Source of the DNA: Sclerotiophoma versabilis
Lineage: Eukaryota > Ascomycota > Dothideomycetes > Pleosporales > Didymellaceae
Direction: 5' to 3'
DNA length: 64,000 nucleotides
NCBI GenBank assembly: GCA_012274445.1
Contig: JAAROD010000029.1
Location: 372,001-436,000, forward strand
This document shows, one piece after another, positions 45,037 through 56,972 of this stretch (its first letter is position 1; each line of letters begins with the position of its first letter). Under the pieces are notes generated by a model. It saw only the letters and a list, made by a program, of their open reading frames with translations. It searched no databases and had not been told where the DNA came from. The position numbers and the translations under genes were made by a program.

Positions 45037-45576
45037 TCAGACATCCTTCATCAACTCTTCCAACTCCTCATCCTCATCCCACCCGCCGCCACCCCGCCTG
45101 TTCACCACAATTTTACTCTCTTCCTTTTCATTCTGCTCCGCGACCGCACCCAGGATATCCTTCAACTGGTCCTCGCTGACCTTCTGCCGTATCTGGCCTG
45201 TGCGTGCCAGCATGATGAGCCGGTTCTCAATGTCCGTCGCCCGGCTCTCCTTGACCAGCCTGATACGGCCGAGCCGGTCGGCGGCGTCGGGCGTCAGGAT
45301 CTGCGAGAGTATGTGTTGACGCTGGTCCGCTGGGGTGGTATTAGACTAGTGACTTTCGAAGAACTGGGGATGCGTAGTGGAGGGGTTGCAAGTACATTCT
45401 TGTTGTCTGTTGGGCAGCGTCAGCAGTGCTTCTTTTATTGCGAGGTTGTAGCATGCTATTTACCGGCGCTGCTCCTGCTCCGAGCCGTCGCCGCCGGGGC
45501 TGCCGCGCCCGCCGGATTGCTGTTGGAGTTGTTGCAGGCGCGCTTGCCTGATTTGTTCGAGGTCGGCGTCGGACAT
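45037..45576 (-). CDS. PDCD5-family DNA-binding protein with 11-nt microexon
   Basis: Three exons, 45576-45464, 45406-45396 (11 nt), 45329-45037; 138 aa. It starts MSDADLEQIRQARLQQLQQQ and continues after the microexon with QRQHILSQILTPDAADRLGR, VKESRATDIENRLIMLARTG and QIRQKVSEDQLKDIL, all hallmarks of PDCD5/TFAR19. The tail reads VVNRRGGGWDEDEELEELMK. Without the 11-nt exon the frame breaks; with it the helix reads RRQQESDQRQH. PDCD5 proteins are small three-helix proteins linked to prefoldin/CCT and apoptosis in animals; the fungal role is unclear. Convergent with the FAD oxidase. Confidence 0.88.
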
Positions 45577-45941
45577 GGTGGGTGTGTTTGTTGTGTGTTT
45601 TGCTTGATGTGGAAAATGTATGGGATGACGTGGGGAAGTTCGTGGTTCGCGATGGTGGGGCAGGGCTGCGATTTCACCAAGTACGTTCAGGTTGGGAAAC
45701 TGCATTCACTTCAACTATAAATTCCATTCGCCTGCTTCACTTCAAATGGGAAAAGGTGATCAGGGTGCTGAAAGGGTTTAACCTCACAAAGCTCGATGTG
45801 CGTATGTAATAGGTCGCACGACATGATGATCAGTGTCAAGCAATTGGGTCGAGTCCTCCTATTCCCCTAGGACAGGCACGATCTACTAAGATTACAGACT
45901 AAAGTCAGGAGACAACACTGTCTCCTTCTTAGATTTAAATA
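45577..45941. other. Intergenic, PDCD5 upstream / UBX gene 3' flank
   Basis: 365 bp with the PDCD5 promoter. Nothing else recognised. Confidence 0.55.
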
Positions 45942-47579
45942 TCACCCCCGGTCATCAGGTCTGGGTTCGACGTTCGACTAAGCACAAGTTAGCATCTGCA
46001 TCCTCTCACGACACATCTTCACACTTACCTGGTTCCCGTTGTAGAATTGTTGACTCCTCGGCTCCCTCGCCCTTTGGTCAGCAAGTGTCCTCACTCTGAT
46101 TCCTCCCTGCTCCTCTTGTTCAGTCCGTGACCTCTCAGACCGCTCACCACTACCACTGGCACTAGCACTGGCACCACCTACCGCCTGCCCCTGATTCGGT
46201 TGCGGCGCAGCAGCTCCAGTCCCAAGGAAAGACCCCAAAATCCCTCCAGCATACCCAACTGTCGAAGACAGCAGCCCAAACGCGCCACTAACAAGCCCCG
46301 TTGTCGTTCCAGCAAGCAGATTCGTCCCACTTTTCGAGTACGCATCCGAGTAGCCCTTGACAGGCACAAGAATCAGCGTTGCGCTGGGTGCCAGATCAAT
46401 GTCACCGAGTGTCTGATTCTCGTCGCCAGCTGAGAGCTCGCGACTTGGCTGGGGCGCGAGTATGTGTCTGAAGAAGTAAGGAGGGAGCGCGCGGTTTTGA
46501 ACATTCGGGTCGTCAGAGTCAAGCTTTGCAAATTCCTCGTCTACCCATTTGCGCACTTCTTTCTCGAGGGTTGCTGTTCGTGGGAATGTAGAGCGGATAG
46601 TGCGACCGTCAAAGAGGCGGACGTTAAGATTGACGTTCTGTGCTTGCGAGCCCCTTGTCGAGGGCGTTGTTCGAGACTGGGTTTGTGCCTGGGTGTTTAC
46701 GGTTCGTTCCTGTTCACGTTCGGCCTTGCGTGCTTCTGCTTGTGCCCGACGCTCGGCCTTGTCCTGTTCTATACGTGCTTTGATACGTGCTAACTCCTCT
46801 GCGTCTTCCCGTTTCTTCTTCTGCAGTGCAGCGCGAGCGGCTTGTTGTGCAGAGTTTGTGGTTGAGGACGACGCTGCGAGGCCGGCTTGTGGAGAAGCAT
46901 CAGCTCGTTGCTTGCCTTTGGCATTCGAAGTTGTAAAGGTAGTCGCTGGTGCTGGTATGGGCACAGACGGCGGTGCTGGTGCTGACGATGATGCATGTCT
47001 CGTTGCGGGTAGTGTAGTTGCTGTGGTTGCTGTAGTTGCTGTAGTTGCTATGGGTTCTTCGTCCCCGTACAGATCATCCTCTGCCTCTAGTGTGCTAGCT
47101 TGCGCTGGTGCTGAACCGGGGATAGACGCCGCTCCCAAGACCTTCCTTACGGAATTTACAAACTCTTCCTGGCCAACTTCGCTCCCAACCTGTAGCTGTA
47201 GCTTTCCGTTGTGAATCACCACCAACGTAGGTGCGCTCTCAATCTTGCAGAATGCGGCGAGGAATCCAGCTTCGGTCGATCCGCTCTCCAGGCGCAGGAG
47301 AATAGCTTTCTGTTCGAGTAGACTTGACAGCTGTAGGGGTCAGATCTTGGCCAGCAGATTTATGTGCCTGTAGGGGCGACTGGAGTCTTGGAACGTACCC
47401 AACCACTCTTCAGCCACTCATCCTCCCACTGTTTGCTCGTTGCGCCGTCATCTAGGCAACCGATTAGTGCTGGTCTCAGGCGACAAGGTTGCGCACATAC
47501 CTCGCACAAAGCATACTACGAGCTTCTGCTGCTGTATAGCTTGGCCAATACCGCTCTGGAGAGTACCTTCGTAGAACAT
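45942..47579 (-). CDS. UBX-domain protein (UBXN4/erasin-like)
   Basis: Four exons: 47579-47501, 47451-47399, 47330-46029, 45977-45942; 489 aa. The N-terminal thioredoxin-like (UAS) part begins MFYEGTLQSGIGQAIQQQKL and contains DDGATSKQWEDEWLKSGW. A helical charged segment follows (KKKREDAEELARIKARIEQD). The UBX domain at about residues 265-350 reads VNLNVRLFDGRTIRSTFPRT ... LSAGDENQTLGDIDLAPSAT. A hydrophobic stretch (GAFGLLSSTVGYAGGILGSF) may be a membrane hairpin, as in ER-anchored erasin. The last intron, 45978-46028, is 51 nt (GTAAGT, GCTAAC, TTAG) and its TAG is in phase. The last exon adds SNVEPRPDDRG. By family it recruits Cdc48/p97 for ER-associated degradation. Confidence 0.88.
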
Positions 47580-47933
47580 GATCACGCGTTACCGTGGAGG
47601 TTGTCGGTACGTTGCGGGGAGATAGCCGGAGTTTGGACCAGGGTCCACTTCACTAGTTCCCGCGGGGGTTCTAGCGACATGTGACGATCAATGTAGACAG
47701 GTGCTGGTCTATGAAATTGTTTGCAATGATGAGATATTAACCAGGATGACATCAAAGTGTTATTTGTTATTCAAAAGACACCACTCGACCTGGATCCAAG
47801 TTTCCGAGGACGTGAATGGTCACAGATCTGGGCAAGCATCACTTAAGGCTTTCAAGGGACGATATTGGCTTCAATAATGTTCTTTCATGCTAATAGTCGT
47901 TTCACCTTTTCCAAACACCTGCTTCTCATAAAT
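47580..47933. other. Intergenic, SEC21 3' flank / UBX promoter
   Basis: 354 bp between two tandem minus-strand genes; nothing else seen. Confidence 0.55.
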
Positions 47934-50781
47934 CTATGCTACGCTGCCGACAACCAGCGCCGCAACACCTTCCTCTTCACTCCTGACGTCGATCTTCATG
48001 GTGACACCTGTCCTCGCGCTGAACGCCATCCTGATCATAGCGGCAACCTTGCCTCCAGTTATTGTCTTTCCGTAAAGCTTGAGGGTATGTGTTGTGCTTG
48101 ACAGCGCAACGTCTGTGCCCTCAAGTGGTTGCAAGCTCAAAGTCTTTGTGAGCTGTTCTGTTGCATCTGATCGGTTGTTAGTACGTAAGTTTCTCTCAAC
48201 GGGTGGCGGGAGAGACGTACCTGATATGCTCTTCATCTCGCTCAATTGCAATGTTTCTGTTGCAGAGTCGCCATTTGCCTGATCCCAGACGTTGTCGAAG
48301 CTGCCAGCGTATGCCGGAACAATGTAATCAGCACCGTTGAGATCCAGGTCCTCGACCTGGTACTCGTCAGGATACCCGTCGCCTTCTTCAGGCTCGTTCG
48401 TGCTTGGGTCGATTTCCTTGCTTGTGAACTTGAGCACGTTGGTGAAGGTGGTGGCAATAAACTGCGACTCAGTCTCAAGGCGCTTGAAAGAGACGTAGAC
48501 GGTGCCGGGCTCGTTTGTGGCGAGCTTCGGTGCTGGGATGATAAACTCCTCTTCTAACTGAACATCGCCATCGTCCTCTGGAGCAACCACCATCTCGACA
48601 TCGAGGAGAACTGTGTCGGGAAGTGTGTTCTTGATGTCGTACTGAAGAACAACATGGTCCTTGAAGATGTGCTTGATAGCGGTAACGACGTACTCGGTTT
48701 CTGTCTCGGTGAGCTCGATGACCTCGCTCGACTTGAGAACACCACCGTGCGCCGCAAGCTCTGGAATCTTCTGCAGCTCCTCCTGGTACTTCTGAGCGTT
48801 GCTCGCAGCCGAAGCAGCTGCTTCAGCACCAACCTTTGATGGTGCCTTGGCAGCACTGGGAGCCTTGATGGTAGGTGTGGCACCTTCGGTCTTCTTCGAA
48901 AGATCAGCAGCATCGGCTTGTTCGCGCGAGACGGTGGGGATCTTGGTGATGTCGAAAGCTGTCTCAAAGGTCTCGCGAGAGTCAGAGCTGACGTACATCG
49001 CGAGCTGGTGCTCAAGAACAGGCAGGGAGAACATCGAGTCGTTGCGGATGAAGCTGACAGCCAAGTCGTCATCCTGGTCCATCAATCGAAGGTTCAACGC
49101 AGCACGATCACGGACCTCGTCATCAACATCGTCAAGACAGCGAGTGAGGAGAACGTGTACCGACTTCTTGATCTCGGGGTCCTTCTGGCCAACACCGAAC
49201 TTAGCCAGCGCGGATGTGGCAGCAGCTCGGACAATGGCGTTCTCAAGAACCACACGGTTGTAGATATATCGAATGTACTTGGTAGGGTGGGGCGTGGAGG
49301 GGCCTTCGCGTCCGAGAACGAACAGAATCCGGACGGCAAGCTTCGTAAACTCGCAATCCTCAATGAACTCACAGAGTGTTGCAAGAGCGTCTTCCTTAGC
49401 TTCGGGTACGAAGCGGATGAGGTCCATGATGGCCTCAACGACAGATCGCTTGAACTCGTAACCACCCTCGTCACGCAGGATGCCGCTGAGGAAAGCCAGG
49501 AAACCAGACTGCTTAGACTTGAACTTCAAAGCCAACGTGCGGACAGCTTCCACGATGGTAACCTTGAACTCGTCTGTAATCTCCGCCATAAAGCCGGTGA
49601 TCTGCTTCATGAGCCTGTCTACCGAAGACTCGTTACCCGTCTTGAGCAGTGTAGTAATGGCGAATGTAGCGATGCTGCGGTTGGAGTTGGTGATGAGCGA
49701 CTCAATATCCTGGTTACATGTGCGAACAGCATCCGGCTTGAACGAAGCCATCTGCGACAATATCCTGAGCGCAGCGAACTTGGTGACGGCGCGAGGGGAT
49801 GTGAGGAACAACTGAAGGACGTGGACAGCTTGAACGAGCTCGGCATCGGTAACGTCGCGCATGTCGGCGATGGCCTTTGCAGCCTCGAAGTTGACCATCT
49901 CGGACTTGTGGCGCAACCAGCCATCGAGTAGTTGCATCATGGGCTGTGGGTACAGTCAGTATACTATAGATGACAGCAGCGTAACGGCGTACCTTTCGCA
50001 GATTGGGGTCCTCCTCAGCCAACTTGGCAGCCAACCTGACGAGCAAGACGGTAGCAGCCGGGCTCTTGACGACGCCAGCAGCCGAGTACTGCTGCACCAT
50101 CTTGACCAAGCTCATCCTGTCACCAGAGCGCATCTGGTACAACAGGCCAATGGCGTGGTACTGTGTCATGTAGTTTGTGCTGGCCTGCAGGGCGGTCTGG
50201 GAGCTGCCGCCGAATCCACCGAAGAAGCCACCGGACTTGGCCCCAGAGGCAGCCTCAGCAGCCTCAGACTGCCATCTGCGAACGACGTCCTTGGCGACGG
50301 GAAGGAGGTGGTACGACGAGACGAGAGCGGCGGAGGCCACGGAGGGGTTCTTGTCGACAATGCACGTCTTGACGAGACGCTCAATCGCTTGGACGGTGGA
50401 GGCATCGATAACGCGGCACAGAGCACGGATGGCGTTGGCGCGGTATACGACATCGCTGCCCACGGAGGTGTCCTTCATGATGGAGGATGTGACCATGATG
50501 ACATCGTCGGCAGAGCCAGCGAGCTCCTTGATGACCAGGTAGACCATCTGGCGCAGCGATGCATCCTTGTTCTGGAACAGCTTCGAGATACCGAAGAAGA
50601 GTGTGGTGGCCTCCTGGCGTCCCCAGCTCTCGCCTGTGAACAGGAGCAGTGCGAGCTTGGTGAGGATCACCCGGCACTTTCTTGGTGATACGGGGCTCTG
50701 GTTGAAGACGCGGGCGTCTTGGAACACGGTGGTCTTGTCGATCTGGGCGACGCCGCCAACATCCTCCTGCTTCTTGTCCAT
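47934..50781 (-). CDS. SEC21: Coatomer subunit gamma (gamma-COP)
   Basis: Three exons, 50781-49993, 49943-48221, 48166-47934; 914 aa, the usual length. N-terminus MDKKQEDVGGVAQIDKTTVF, then VFNQSPVSPRKCRVILTKLA; HEAT-repeat trunk; linker rich in Ala/Pro; and a C-terminal appendage (YVSFKRLETESQFIATTFTN and SATETLQLSEMKSIS). Introns are 49 nt (GTACGC, TACTGAC) and 54 nt (GTACGT, TACTAAC). The second is in frame and stop-free. Gamma-COP is part of the F-subcomplex of COPI, binding Arf1 and cargo for Golgi-to-ER retrieval. It is divergent from the lipoyl synthase gene. Confidence 0.95.
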
Positions 50782-51209
50782 GTTGTTGCGCGAGGTGCAG
50801 CTCTCACTGCGAGCTCTCCCTTGGGTCGAATAAAGTGTCCCGCTCTTGCTCCACCAAACGTGGCCTTTGCCTGTCGATGCGGTCGCTGGTGGTGTCCAGA
50901 CCTGGCGCTGCAATTGGTCGTGAACGGGTGGAGGTCGGAGGGGATGCGCCAGCGACGAGTCGGGATTACGTGGTGTTGTGAATCGGTGTACGTTGAAGTT
51001 GCACCCTGCCAGCGCCGGTGTGCACTGTGCAGGGGTGCGGTGGGCTGCAGCGTGTTTGGCTTGTTTGACGGGCTCTAGCGTGCTTTCCGTTATGCGGCGG
51101 ACTCGGCGGTCAGAAACGGAAAAGCAAGGCGCAATCTTGGGGAGCATTTCTCAGACTCGACCCAACGATTGCACCCTCGTCTTCCTACCGCTCACGCCTC
51201 ACAAGCACA
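50782..51209. other. Divergent promoter region SEC21 / LIP5
   Basis: 428 bp shared by two divergent housekeeping genes. No other feature recognised. Confidence 0.6.
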
Positions 51210-52499
51210 ATGGCCGCCTCGATACCCCGCTCGCGGTGCCTGTTCGCCGTGCCTGCACGACAGGCTGTCCCTCGCTCGCGGACAGCATCGCAATCCGCCC
51301 GGACTTTCGCCACAACCTCAGACAACCCCCCAGCAGCCCCAACATCGTCGAAGCCACCGAGGGCGAGGACAGCTTTCAGCGACACACTAAACGCTGGTCC
51401 TTCGTTTACCGATTTTGTCAGCCCTAACGCGCCACTGTCACCTGCCGAAGCCTACGAAATCAAGACTGCCACCGTTGGCCCCGAAGGCCGCAAGAAGACC
51501 ATCACTCGACTGCCTGAGTGGCTCAAGACGCCGATTCCAGTCAACCAGAACTACAAGAAGATCAAGAAGGACCTCCGAGGTCTGAACCTTCACACCGTCT
51601 GCGAGGAAGCAAAGTGTCCCAACATCTCAGACTGTTGGGGAGGCAGCGACAAGAGTGCGGCGACAGCAACCATCATGCTGATGGGTGATACCTGTACACG
51701 TGGCTGCCGTTTCTGCTCGGTCAAGACGTCAAAGGCGCCTCCACCGCTGGATCCCCACGAGCCCGAGAACACAGCTGAAGCGTTGCGAAGATGGGGGCTG
51801 GGTTATGTCGTCTTGACGTCTGTAGACCGTGATGACCTCGCAGATGGAGGAGCGCGACACTTTGCTGAGACAATCATGAAAATCAAGCAGAAGGCTCCGA
51901 CGATGCTCGTTGAGGCCTTGACAGGAGATTATGCCGGTGACATGGAGATGGTCAAGAAGGTGGCTTTGAGCGGACTTGACGTCTACGCACACAACATCGA
52001 AACCACAGAGGCTCTGACACCCTTCGTTCGCGACAGGAGAGCCAAGTTCAGGCAATCTCTGGACGTTTTGCGGACTGCAAAGGAGGCACAGCCTACGCTT
52101 ATTACCAAGACGAGTATTATGTTGGGTTTGGGCGAGACCGAGGAGCAATTATCGGAAGCGTTGAGAGGTATGTCGGTATGCAATCTTGTGTCCTGATACA
52201 TGCTAACCCTTCCAGAACTTCGTAAGAACAACGTCGACGTTGTCACCTTTGGCCAATACATGCGACCAACGAAGCGCCATATGGCTGTTCACGAATACGT
52301 CACCCCTGATAAGTTCGAGCTATGGCGCCAGCGAGCTCTCGACATGGGATTCTTATACTGTGCCTCTGGCCCGCTTGTGCGATCCAGCTACAAGGCAGGA
52401 GAAGCTTTCATCGAGAACGTTCTCAAGAAAAGAAGACTAGGTGGTGCGAGCAACAGCGAAGTCGCTGGACCTCAAGTGACAGAGAGCCAGGTTCTGTAG
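51210..52499 (+). CDS. LIP5: Lipoyl synthase, mitochondrial
   Basis: Two exons, 51210-52167 and 52216-52499; 413 aa. The presequence is Arg/Ser-rich (MAASIPRSRCLFAVPARQ). Both cluster motifs are present: auxiliary [4Fe-4S] cysteines at about 131, 136 and 142 (CEEAKCPNISDC) and the radical-SAM CxxxCxxC at about 162, 166 and 169 (CTRGCRFC). Further signature stretches are YVVLTSVDRDDLADGGARHF, VYAHNIETT, KTSIMLGLGETEEQ and FGQYMRPTKRHM. The 48-nt intron has GTATGT and GCTAACC. The enzyme inserts two sulfurs into octanoyl-H protein or E2 subunits, giving lipoate for pyruvate and 2-oxoglutarate dehydrogenases. All cysteines are intact. Confidence 0.96.
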
Positions 52500-53842
52500 A
52501 TGAGAGGAAGCGACGTGTTTAGCGATCTGTATTATATTCTGCGGGCTTAAACGCATTCAACGAGCTATAGCTCCGTGCACTTCAACGTGTGCGTAATGAA
52601 ACTGGACGAACATCCGACGGCAGTCCCTGTGGCCCCATCTTTTGGTTCTTGCTATATATCCGTGCTGTTTCGTATGGAGGTTTTGGATAGCTGCACGACA
52701 ACGATAAGAAAGACAAAATCCTACACAAAATCCTACACAAAATCCTACGCAGCAATATTGAGGTGCCTTACCAGCGATAAGGCCTTTGGTTCCTTGGTGG
52801 AGCCTAGTGATGGCTAACGCCAGAGAAGGTCTTATGACACACGTTAACATATCAGACTCTAAAAAGCATTCAAGTCACTTACTCAGCTATCCAATTGCTC
52901 GAGATCATGGTCAAGCGCCTCGCACTCTGCACTCGCCCACGTCGATATTTGGACACTTTAAAGCTCGATACGGAGCTCAGGTGTGTCACAAGGGAGTACA
53001 TCTCATTTGCTTCCGTCCACTTCCTTCGAGATCAGAAAACGCTCAAACTCTAGTGCACGGTTATCTACATGTCTTTACTTTATCATATCTTCATTTGATT
53101 GTGTTTATTCCTCGTCGTGCGCCTTCAACATCCTTCACTAGTAAGTCCAGCCTCACCTATGGATGACATTGCCTCCATCGTCCCCAGCCTGGTTGGAGCG
53201 CGCTCTCAGGGCACTACAACCGGAGTATTCCACGTCCTAAGTTCTACACGTGTGCCCAGGTGCAACCATGTCCCACGGACCGGAGGAAGAAAATATACCC
53301 ATGCAACCCGAGTGCTGTGGATATTCGGTTGCAATGAGGAGAGAACTTTTATGTCTTGTAATGCTTCTTCAGGATGGCGAAGCATAGTATATATGAACTG
53401 TGTCCATCGTCTTGTAGACTCCTCCAGTTCCGTTGGAGTCTGTTAAAGCAACTATCAACTGCTCTGGTACTTGTCATTCTTTAAACCACGTATTTTCTTT
53501 TTCGTTCGTTTTCCTTGATCTCTAGTCGACAACAACTTGGACACATGGATTAGTCTTATTGTCGCACGCCACTTTCAACATTATTTGATACGATCATGAG
53601 GCTTTCTGGAACGCCGGTTCGTGACAAGTGCGGTCCTATGCACCACTTCTCTTCACAATACTGATACTCGATCGAAGACTGGCGTTCCTGTACCTCTAGT
53701 GGCGCCACGTGGCACGGTCCAGGTGCACAGCCACCGTGTAACCTGTTTAAATATGTACATTTCCATTACGCCTAGAGTAACCTTGCTCTCTTACACTACC
53801 CCAATTCAAGCTGTTGTGACACCACAGTCTCAAGGAAATACG
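52500..53842. other. Intergenic, LIP5 to chitinase, with 12-bp tandem repeat
   Basis: About 1.34 kb. Contains a 12-bp repeat at 52713-52748. A 126-codon plus frame (52786-53166) looks non-coding. The rest is likely chitinase promoter. Confidence 0.6.
52713..52748. repeat. 12-bp direct tandem repeat, 3 copies
   Basis: Three exact copies of ACAAAATCCTAC at 52713-52724, 52725-52736 and 52737-52748. Confidence 0.93.
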
Positions 53843-55193
53843 ATGTCGACGGCTTCCGGATTTAGAAATGTTGCATACTTTGTAAACTGGGTTTGTTGAT
53901 TCACCGGATACCTTCGACGTCACACTAAGCTAAGCCTATTTAGGGAATTTACGGACGGAATCACCATCCCCAGGATCTGCCAGCTGATGAGCTAAGCCAC
54001 GTACTCTATGCTTTTGCAAATGTCCGGCCAGACTCTGGCGAAGTCTACTTGACAGATACATGGTCAGACACAGACAAGCACTACGAGCACGACTCTTGGA
54101 ATGATGTAGGAACCAATCTCTACGGCTGTGCCAAACAGCTTTTCCTACAGAAGAAAAAGCACCGCCAAATGAAAGTACTGCTTTCGATAGGGGGCTGGAC
54201 ATACTCGTCCAACTTCGCTCAGCCCGCGTCCACACCTCAAGGTCGAGCAAGATTCGCCAATAGCGCAGTGGACATCATGATGAACCTTGGCTTCGATGGT
54301 ACTTCACAAGCCCTCACAAACATCAAATTCCACCCATACTGACACATAATAGGCCTCGATATCGACTGGGAGTACCCCCAGAACGACGCCCAAGCAAACG
54401 ACCTTGTTCTCCTGCTGGCCGAAACTCGCAAAGCGCTCAATGCATACGCCGCCGAGCACACTCCAGACGTTCATTATCTCCTGACTGTCGCTTCCCCAGC
54501 CGGGCCAAAAAACTACAACCGCATGTGTCTTGCCGAGATGGACACGTATCTCGACTTCTGGAACTTAATGGCGTACGACTATGCTGGCTCATGGGACGCG
54601 ACTGCCGGCCATCAGGCAAATTGGAACCAAGATAAAAGAAATTCGTGCTGCACGCCTTTTAGTACTGCGAATGCGTTGAGCGACTACATCGCGGCTGGTG
54701 TGCCTGCGAGTAAGATTGTCGTTGGTGTGCCGCTGTATGGACGCAGTTTTGCGAACACGGCGGGCCCGGGAACGGCGTATCAGGGCCAGGGGCAGGGCAG
54801 CTGGGAGGCAGGGGTTTATGATTACAAGGCGCTCCCTGCTGAGGGAGGGAGTGTAAGGAATGAATTAGATGTTGGGGCGAGCTGGAGTTATGACGAGGAC
54901 ACGAAGTTGATGGTGAGCTATGATACGCCGGAGATGGTGCAGATGAAGGCGGAGTTGATCAAGGAGATGGGGCTCGGTGGCGCGATGTATTGGGAGAGTA
55001 GTGGAGATCGAAAGGGAGAGGGGAGTTTGATATCTACGGTTAGTGATCAAACGACTGAGTGTGTAATACGGCTGACAGATTGTAGTTCGTGAAGAATATT
55101 GGTGGTGTGGGAGCGCTTGATCAGAGTCAAAACGTTCTGCAATATCCTGCGAGCAAGTATGATAACTTGCGCGCTGGGTTTCAGAATGAATGA
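53843..55193 (+). CDS. Chitinase, glycoside hydrolase family 18
   Basis: Four exons: 53843-53890, 53944-54298, 54353-55038, 55086-55193; 398 aa. The protein starts MSTASGFRNVAYFVNWGIYG, with the first beta strand of the GH18 barrel. KVLLSIGGWTYS is the SxGG motif, and LDIDWEYP, reconstructed across the second intron as FDGLDIDWEYP, is the catalytic DxxDxDxE (Glu acid). FWNLMAYDYAG and VGVPLYGRSF are further barrel motifs, and GGAMYWESSGDRKGEGSLIS closes the barrel. There is no signal peptide, so it belongs to the intracellular or non-classically exported type seen in filamentous fungi. It hydrolyses chitin in cell-wall turnover or autolysis. Confidence 0.92.
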
Positions 55194-55503
55194 CTACCCG
55201 GAATTTTTGGAGAATATGGCGGATTGTTCGGCTTGGCTGCTTTCCCTAGCATTTGCTGTTAACAGCCGACTGCAACGACGCAATGCTAGTGCCGTAGTGC
55301 TAACACAGCAGTGGGCTGCAACCACCACGACGGCTGTGGTGTTACACGCCATGGCTCAATAGTGACTTTCGTAAAGTTCTCCTATATTCTGTGATACCAT
55401 ACAATAGACTCCCAGTGATAATACATTCTGGCCCTTGTTGCTGAGCATAGTTCCGAGTCAAATCAATACATATACCTCATCTTTGCTTCTCGCCTTCAGC
55501 TGC
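55194..55503. other. Convergent intergenic region chitinase / F-box-like gene
   Basis: 310 bp of 3' flanks; nothing recognised. Confidence 0.55.
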
Positions 55504-56972
55504 TCAATCTTGATACCGAGGGTAGATGTCTGCTATATCCATACGTTGCAAAGCAATATCTACCTCTTGCCTTTCGAGCTCCTGAACCTGTAGGTGGTGG
55601 CGCCAACACGCCAGTAACTCTGCAGATACGGCCCGAAAACCCGCAATGTCCTCGTGTTCCCGAGCGACTCGAGCGCGATGCAGGAAGCACTGGCGACCGT
55701 GTCGGACAATGGTTGGCATGATCTCGGCAAGCTTGTTGTGGAGAGATTTGAACTCGAGAAAGAGCTTTGTCATGGGTGACGCTGGAATGATGTTCGTGGG
55801 TCCTTCAGAGGCGAGGCAACGTTCCCAGTCTGCAGCAAATGCGTCGAAATCTGGCATGCCTGGGGTGAATATTGGCACCGGCTCTGATGGTAGGGACGGC
55901 TCGACGCAACGATTCCTGTTGTCGTTGTGCCCAAAAATGCGGCAACTATACGTATGTGTAAGCCCTTGGTCATGGAAAACACCCACGAGACGGGGATTTC
56001 GGACACATCGAAGCCGCTCGAACGGACCAATGAAGATTTTGGTGTTGCCAAGTGCGTCTAGGGGATACGGGTCGGGGTCATTGATCTTCACGGAAACCTG
56101 CAGGTTACAGAGCTGACGAGTCTTCGCCAGAACCCCAGAGACAACCACTGCAACGTAGTCTGAGATAAGTCAGGATCCTCTGCTTCTCTAAGTTAGCGCC
56201 ATACTCACTCACCCCGAAGGTCGTACAGTTCAACTTCTCCATCATAATTACTCGTTTCCGTTCTGTGGCCCTGAATGTCCTCTTGTCGGCCGACCGATAT
56301 GCTGACATGGTAATTTCTGACAGCCTTCCATGCGAAACATCGAATGAACCGATCGATTGCTGTTTGATCATCATTCCGGTAGAAAAAGCTATCTCGCCTC
56401 GACGGCCGAAGTATTCGTCGACCACCTGGTCGGAGCTGATAAGTATGGCCGCTAAATTGGAGAAGGAAGATGATGTCAGACTACTCACAAAGTGTCACGC
56501 CAACCCTACTGATATCAATCGTGAAAGTTGCCGTGTTGTAAAACACATCTCTAATCTCCTCAAGTATCTCACGGTTGAAGGCAAAGAGAAGATTAAGTAG
56601 CGATGTCGGCCATATTGTGCGCAGCGAGCCTCCTACCACGATGGTCCTGAGAGGGTCGTTCCAGTCTGACTTGTACATGACAAGCGAGTCGATGGGCCGC
56701 TCTGGCATCAAGTATCTGAAGATCTCTTGGCGCAGCTCTGTTGGCAACCTGAGAAAGTAGCATGGTGCATCATGAACAATATCCTTGCGATAAGTAGCGC
56801 AGAGTTGGAGGTTTGGAGGCGTCGAGCTAGATTGTTTGCTGCATACTTCCCCATCAAAGTCTCTGGCCTGACAACAGCCAACTCGAGTCTCCTTTTCGCC
56901 ACCATCGGCTTCTGGATACTGAGTATTCCGTGGGTGGCAACTACTGCCTTGGGTAGACTGGGTAGCATTCAT
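55504..56972 (-). CDS. F-box-like protein of a Pleosporales family
   Basis: Three exons, 56972-56489, 56425-56213, 56159-55504; 450 aa. The start at 56972 has a good context (GCCACCATGA). An F-box-like motif, FLRLPTELRQEIFRYLMPER, lies near residue 60. The splices restore the family patterns VTLCGRRILRP and ELYDLRDYVAVVVSGVLAKT; FERLRCVRNPRL and FLHRARVAREHEDI follow. The first intron (63 nt, GTGAGT...CCAG) contains a TAG in the reading frame of exon 1, so the unspliced transcript stops there. Many such genes occur in these fungi; the role is unknown, possibly SCF adaptor. Confidence 0.8.

Noticed and set aside
52786..53166. 126-codon ORF upstream of the chitinase
   Set aside because: No family similarity, poor composition, and it extends the 12-bp repeat region; likely promoter sequence.
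56452..56488. 37-nt intron (GTGAGT...TTTAG) in the F-box-like gene
   Set aside because: It would switch to a frame that lacks the conserved CGRRILRP and FIRCFAW segments; the 63-nt intron ending at CCAG restores the family sequence.
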